Part shown: positions 37,342 to 42,203 of the stretch, piece after piece
How the letters are laid out: each line of letters opens with the position of its first letter
Position numbering within the stretch: position 1 is the stretch's first letter
Assembly: GCA_006212115.1 (NCBI GenBank)
Contig: PDUK01000021.1
Coordinates: 1 to 42,203 of the forward strand
DNA: 42,203 bases
Direction of reading: 5' to 3'
From: Thalassolituus sp.
GTDB lineage: Bacteria; Pseudomonadota; Gammaproteobacteria; Pseudomonadales; Oceanobacteraceae
The notes under the pieces: generated by a model
Seen by the model: the letters and a program-made list of their open reading frames with translations, nothing else
What the model was told of the DNA's origin: nothing
Databases searched by the model: none
Position numbers and translations under genes: made by a program

Positions 37342-39441
37342 TTAACGTGCTGAGAGCGTTTCCTTAACCAGTCGGGGAGTGATGAATACCAGCAACTCAC
37401 TCTTATCTTCCTGTTCGCTGGTGCGGCGGAATAAGGCGCCGATCAGTGGCAGGTCGCCAAAGAATGGTGTCTTGGATACCTGGCGGATTTCCTCAGAGCG
37501 GAAGATCCCCCCGAGAACTATGGTTTCACCGTTTTCAACCAACACCTGAGTTTCCACCGCGTTGGTATCAATGGCAGGGCCAGCCGTTGTCAGTTCACCG
37601 ACAGAATCCTGATTAATCACAAGATCCATAATGATGCGATCGTCAGGGGTAATCTGAGGCGTCACTTCCAAACGAAGTACCGCAGACTTAAAGGCAACAT
37701 TCGCGGCACCACTGGAGCTTGCCTGCAGATACGGGATCTCTGTTCCAGACTCGATAGATGCAGTCTGACCATCAGCAGTGATAACTCGTGGCTGTGAGAC
37801 AATCTCAGCACGCCCCTCGGTTTCTATCGCAGAAAGCTCAAGATCGAGGAGGAAATCAGCCGTTTGGTAACCGATAGCAAAAGTCGATGCTGCCGCGTCT
37901 TCCACACCAAAATCGACGACATCGGATGCTTCGAGATCAATTGTCTGGGTCGATGAGCCCGTCGTAGCGCGATCAAACAAGATCTGGTTGCCCTCACGAA
38001 GGGTTGTTTTCGTACCGCCAAACGTTGTCCAGTTATCCCCATTATTTTGGAAACCTGCGCCGCCCCACTGGACGCCCAATTCTTCACCAACGGTGGTGCT
38101 TGCAACAACAATACGCGCCTCAATCAACACCTGACGAACCGGCACGTCCAACATCTGTAAGGCTTCACGAACTTTTTCAAGGTTCTTCGCAGTGTCTTTC
38201 ATAAGTAGCGTATTGGTACGTCCATCCACAACCGCCGTACCGCGCTCCGACAATAAGCCCTGCTCTGACGTAAGGAGTTCAGCGAGATCTGATGCTTTGG
38301 CGTATTTCAACTGCATATATTCAGTAACCAGAGGCGCTAACTCCTCAACCTGACGCACAGCCTCAAGTTCGACCTTTTCACGCGCTGCAATTTCCTCTGC
38401 CGGAGCAATAAGAAGTACTGAGCCCATCTGACGCTGGCCCAAACCTTTGGTTTTAAGTACCAGATCCAGTGCCTGATCCCAAGGCACATTCTGCAAACGC
38501 AGCGTGATATTACCGCCAACTGAATCCGACGCCACCAAGTTGAGGCCAGTGAAATCGGCGATCAACTGAAGAACCGCACGCACTTCAATATCCTGGAAAT
38601 TCAAAGAAAGCTTTTCACCCGTGAACGGGAACTGCTTTTCCGCTACTGCTTCTTCGTCTGATGGCGGCTCTGAGACATTGATGGAGAGAAGCTTATCCGT
38701 CTGGTATGCGAGATATTCGAACTCCGCTGAGAGTGGTTCAATAACAATCTTAGCGCTACCCGCACTGGAGCTAGCATCAACGAATTTTACTGGTGTTGCA
38801 AAATCGGTCACATCAAGGCGGCGACTCAGAGCTTCAGGCAAGCTTGCTCCCTGAATGTCCGCAATAATTTTCGAACCTTCACGACGAATATTTGCCGATG
38901 CACTATCGTCGCTCAAGGTGATCTGGACCTGACCTTCGCCTTGATTACCACGACGGAAGTCAACGTTAACCACTTTCACATCGCTTCCCGGCTGGGTCAC
39001 CTGACCTGTTGCCGTGACTTGCTGATTGCCTGCGAACTCTTCATTCGTGTCCGATTCACCGATACGAACAAACAAGCGATTACCTTGTACGCTCGTAGTG
39101 TAGCCAACCAGCTGATTAAGATTAATCACGAGACGAGAACGATCTTTCGCCTCAACGACGGTGGCACTGCGCGCATTACCATTCCCGATATCATGGCGTT
39201 TAGTCTTGAGGGCACTATCTACCCCAGGCAAGTCCAGCGCGATCCGAGCTGGCTTTTCAATGGTGTAGCCACTCACCTCTGGCGGGATAGAATCAAACAC
39301 AAGTTCCAGCTGTGTTACATCACCCGGTGCGGTGGAAAAATTCAGGTCCGTCAGCGTTGCGGACATCGCCTGCGCCGACAGGAACGCAGTTGCACAGACG
39401 ACAAGGCGTCCAGCGGTGCGAATGTGGTTCATGATTTTCAT
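37342..39441 (-). CDS. pilQ: type IV pilus secretin PilQ
   Basis: PilQ forms the outer-membrane gate through which type IV pili pass. The 699-residue precursor has a signal peptide (about 1-28), two AMIN domains for peptidoglycan binding (about 30-125 and 155-255) and an STN/N0 domain (about 275-345, [24 protein letters not shown]). An N1 domain (about 370-435) and the secretin domain (about 438-695) follow, with [35 protein letters not shown] and GGIFRSEE...[15 protein letters not shown]...[11 protein letters not shown]. The ATG at 39441 is 2 bp after the pilP stop; an ATG at 39432 is also possible. Confidence 0.97.
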   Translation of the reverse strand: MKIMNHIRTAGRLVVCATAFLSAQAMSATLTDLNFSTAPGDVTQLELVFDSIPPEVSGYTIEKPARIALDLPGVDSALKTKRHDIGNGNARSATVVEAKDRSRLVINLNQLVGYTTSVQGNRLFVRIGESDTNEEFAGNQQVTATGQVTQPGSDVKVVNVDFRRGNQGEGQVQITLSDDSASANIRREGSKIIADIQGASLPEALSRRLDVTDFATPVKFVDASSSAGSAKIVIEPLSAEFEYLAYQTDKLLSINVSEPPSDEEAVAEKQFPFTGEKLSLNFQDIEVRAVLQLIADFTGLNLVASDSVGGNITLRLQNVPWDQALDLVLKTKGLGQRQMGSVLLIAPAEEIAAREKVELEAVRQVEELAPLVTEYMQLKYAKASDLAELLTSEQGLLSERGTAVVDGRTNTLLMKDTAKNLEKVREALQMLDVPVRQVLIEARIVVASTTVGEELGVQWGGAGFQNNGDNWTTFGGTKTTLREGNQILFDRATTGSSTQTIDLEASDVVDFGVEDAAASTFAIGYQTADFLLDLELSAIETEGRAEIVSQPRVITADGQTASIESGTEIPYLQASSSGAANVAFKSAVLRLEVTPQITPDDRIIMDLVINQDSVGELTTAGPAIDTNAVETQVLVENGETIVLGGIFRSEEIRQVSKTPFFGDLPLIGALFRRTSEQEDKSELLVFITPRLVKETLSAR

Positions 39442-39443
39442 AA

Positions 39444-39983
39444 TTATTCTCCTGCCAATCCATTCAGCGCTAACGTTCTGGGCCGCTCGAGCCAGCCACC
39501 CTGCCCATCAGGTACGATTTCAATAAGATTAATCCGATCGCTTTGTATCGAGACAATGCGGCCATGATTACGGCCCATGTATTCACCTTTCCGAACACGT
39601 ACAACGCCGCCGTATCCATCTTTCACCAGTGCATACAAATCACCTTGAGGGCGCTGCAGAGTACCGACCATACCTAGCCTGTCGATATCAAATTGCTCCA
39701 GATACTCTTTTGCACGATCTGAATCCGGACGAATATCCAGACCATTGGTTTGTAAACGTTCCTCTTCGACTGCCACAGCAGGCAGACTAAATGGAGAACG
39801 TAACGCAGAGGCGCTATAACTGAAAGACTCGTAGGGTTTGAATTCCGGTATCGGCTCAACACGCCCACGCGGTTTTGATCCTACATCATCGACGTACTGT
39901 TTAAGATCCGCCACATCTCCGGAGGAGCTGCATGCCATCAAAAAGAGTACAGCACTGGACATCAATATAGATTTTAACAACAT
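39444..39983 (-). CDS. pilP: type IV pilus assembly lipoprotein PilP
   Basis: PilP is a periplasmic lipoprotein that links the inner-membrane PilN/PilO pair to the PilQ secretin. The 179-residue precursor has a lipoprotein signal with lipobox LMAC (Cys18), a proline-rich disordered stretch (GRVEPIPEFKPYESFSYSASALRSPF) and a C-terminal beta-sandwich (about 95-170) with LEQFDIDRLGMVGTLQRPQGDLYALV and VRVRKGEYMGRNHGRIVSI. The gene starts 1 bp after pilO and ends 2 bp before pilQ. Confidence 0.95.
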   Translation of the reverse strand: MLLKSILMSSAVLFLMACSSSGDVADLKQYVDDVGSKPRGRVEPIPEFKPYESFSYSASALRSPFSLPAVAVEEERLQTNGLDIRPDSDRAKEYLEQFDIDRLGMVGTLQRPQGDLYALVKDGYGGVVRVRKGEYMGRNHGRIVSIQSDRINLIEIVPDGQGGWLERPRTLALNGLAGE

Positions 39984-39984
39984 A

Positions 39985-40617
39985 TTATTGCCCCCTGCCG
40001 TCGACGTCGTATTGATAGGTTTTAGCCTGTATCTCCATCGACAGACGGTCCTGCCCCTTCATTTTCACGATATTAAAATCGTGCAGGGTTACAATACGCG
40101 GCAAAGAAGCCACACCCGATACGAAAGCCCCCATTTCATGATAACCGCCACTTACTTCGATATTGATCGGCAGTTCTTTATAAAACTCGGTTTTCTTCAT
40201 ATTTGCAGGATCAATCTGTTTAAGATCCAAGCCAGCATTCAATGCTGCAGCACTGATGTCGTCAATTAACCCCGGGACTTCTGTATCCTTAGGCAATTGC
40301 TTCAGCAAAGAGCCAAAACTGGCCTCCATCTCGACCATCTGCGACTTATATTCTTCCAAGTTCGCGACCCTGAAAGCTTTCGCTTCGAAGTCTCGTTTCA
40401 ATTGCTGTTCTTTACGCTCAAGCGAGTCGAGCGCAGAAAGCTGCCCCTGGACCAACCCGATATATGCCAGCACACCGGCAGCCACGACGATAATGGCACA
40501 GAAGGCAACTTTACCAACCAAGGGCCACGAGCCCATGTTCTGCCAATCAATATCGTTAATGTCTAACCCTTGAATCTGCTCAAGGAGTGACTCTGGCGAC
40601 TTATTTGATTCAGCCAT
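39985..40617 (-). CDS. pilO: type IV pilus assembly protein PilO
   Basis: PilO is a bitopic inner-membrane protein that pairs with PilN in the pilus alignment complex. The 210-residue protein has a cytoplasmic N-terminus, one helix (about 31-53, GKVAFCAIIVVAAGVLAYIGL), a coiled coil (about 60-100, ending FRVANLEEYKSQMVEME) and a ferredoxin-like periplasmic domain with LPKDTEVPGLIDDISAAALNAGLDLK and LPINIEVSGGYHEMGAFVSGVASLPRIVTLHDF. The start overlaps pilN by 8 bases. Confidence 0.95.
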   Translation of the reverse strand: MAESNKSPESLLEQIQGLDINDIDWQNMGSWPLVGKVAFCAIIVVAAGVLAYIGLVQGQLSALDSLERKEQQLKRDFEAKAFRVANLEEYKSQMVEMEASFGSLLKQLPKDTEVPGLIDDISAAALNAGLDLKQIDPANMKKTEFYKELPINIEVSGGYHEMGAFVSGVASLPRIVTLHDFNIVKMKGQDRLSMEIQAKTYQYDVDGRGQ

Positions 40618-41166
40618 TATTGTCCCCCTCTGAGCGCGGATTAATACGAGTCATAACAATCTCGAACTCGTTAACGCCCGCCGATTTCGATTCAACTTTG
40701 ATCAAAGAAGGGTCCCTAAACCACTCAGACTCATCAAAGTTTCGCATTAGTGCCGATACCCGGTTGTTAGTCGAGGCAACTCCAGCAATCCGTACTTTAT
40801 CACCCTCTACTTCCAACCTATTGAAGTAGAGGTCTTCTGGCACTGAGCGCACAATTTCATCGAACACCCGAACAATTACCGGGCGGTCACCCTGCAGACG
40901 CTGAATCAACTCCATACGCTCAATCAGCTCTGCCCGTGTCTCTCTCAACTGCTGAATTTCAACGATTTTTTTATCCATCGCTGCAATTTCAGTGGTAAGG
41001 AATGTATTCCGAGATTTTTGTGTCGTTGCTGCGGCTTCGTAGTAGCTATACACGGCGAATACCAGGGCGGCCGCCAAGGCAACCACCAGCGCCAGAACAA
41101 CGTAAAAATTCTTATTCCGCTCTTCGCGTAGTTCTTCACGCCAAGGGAGTAAGTTGATATTTGCCA

Positions 41167-41167
<1 letters not shown>
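40610..41167 (-). CDS. pilN: type IV pilus assembly protein PilN
   Basis: PilN binds PilM in the cytoplasm through its N-terminal motif and pairs with PilO in the periplasm. The 185-residue protein begins MANINLLPWREELREERNK, in which INLLPWR is the PilM-binding signature. A membrane helix (about 22-45), a coiled coil and a periplasmic domain (about 90-180) follow. The ATG overlaps the pilM stop by one base (TGATG). Confidence 0.95.

Positions 41168-42203
<1,036 letters not shown>

Overview
The window looks like the chromosome of a free-living, probably marine, gammaproteobacterium of the Oceanospirillales/Pseudomonadales type. The evidence is the gene order (pgpA, ribA, dxs-ispA-xseB, hemE, gltD-gltB, damX-like, aroB-aroK, pilQPONM), a sodium-type flagellar stator (PomA/PomB) and a complete Mrp sodium/proton antiporter. 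I recognise this order from Pseudomonas-like genomes; no database search was possible, so the taxonomy is inference. I found no rRNA, tRNA, CRISPR array, insertion sequence or prophage gene.

Layout. 1-0.6 kb: a REP-like palindrome, then pgpA. 0.8-6.6 kb: an accessory block with an orphan protein (winged-helix-like N-terminus, internal Tat-like segment, basic coiled-coil tail). Facing it is a minus-strand series: membrane AAA-like protein, MscS channel, YugP-type metallopeptidase, small exported protein and ATP-grasp enzyme. 6.7-9.7 kb: ribA, then a minus-strand histidine kinase/response-regulator pair whose HD-GYP-like output domain has lost key residues. 9.8-13 kb: xseB-ispA-dxs (isoprenoid precursors). 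13.1-16.2 kb, plus strand: pomA, pomB, a PilZ protein and rsmE. 16.2-18.5 kb: an unrecognised membrane protein and radA. 18.6-24.4 kb, minus strand: mnhAB (fused), C, D, E, F, G. 24.5-25.6 kb: hemE. 25.7-27.9 kb: a large Ig-like lipoprotein between strong terminators. 28.1-34 kb: gltB-gltD. 34.2 kb to the end: pilM (cut by the window edge), N, O, P, Q, aroK, aroB and a DamX-like SPOR protein, all tightly packed and partly overlapping.

How the genes work together. PomAB turns a sodium gradient into flagellar rotation. Mrp expels sodium and so helps maintain such a gradient. The PilZ protein beside pomAB could bring c-di-GMP control to motility. PilMNOPQ build the alignment complex and secretin of type IV pili. 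AroK/AroB (shikimate pathway), GltBD (ammonium assimilation), HemE (haem), RibA (riboflavin), Dxs/IspA (isoprenoids) and PgpA (phosphatidylglycerol) are housekeeping enzymes.

The most interesting parts are the accessory insertions into this otherwise conserved order: the AAA/MscS/peptidase cassette with its degenerate ATPase motifs, the orphan coiled-coil protein, the inactive-looking HD-GYP regulator, and the EF-hand-bearing lipoprotein between hemE and gltD. Several intergenic palindromes near start or stop codons may be regulatory. I saw no clearly new defence or mobile system.
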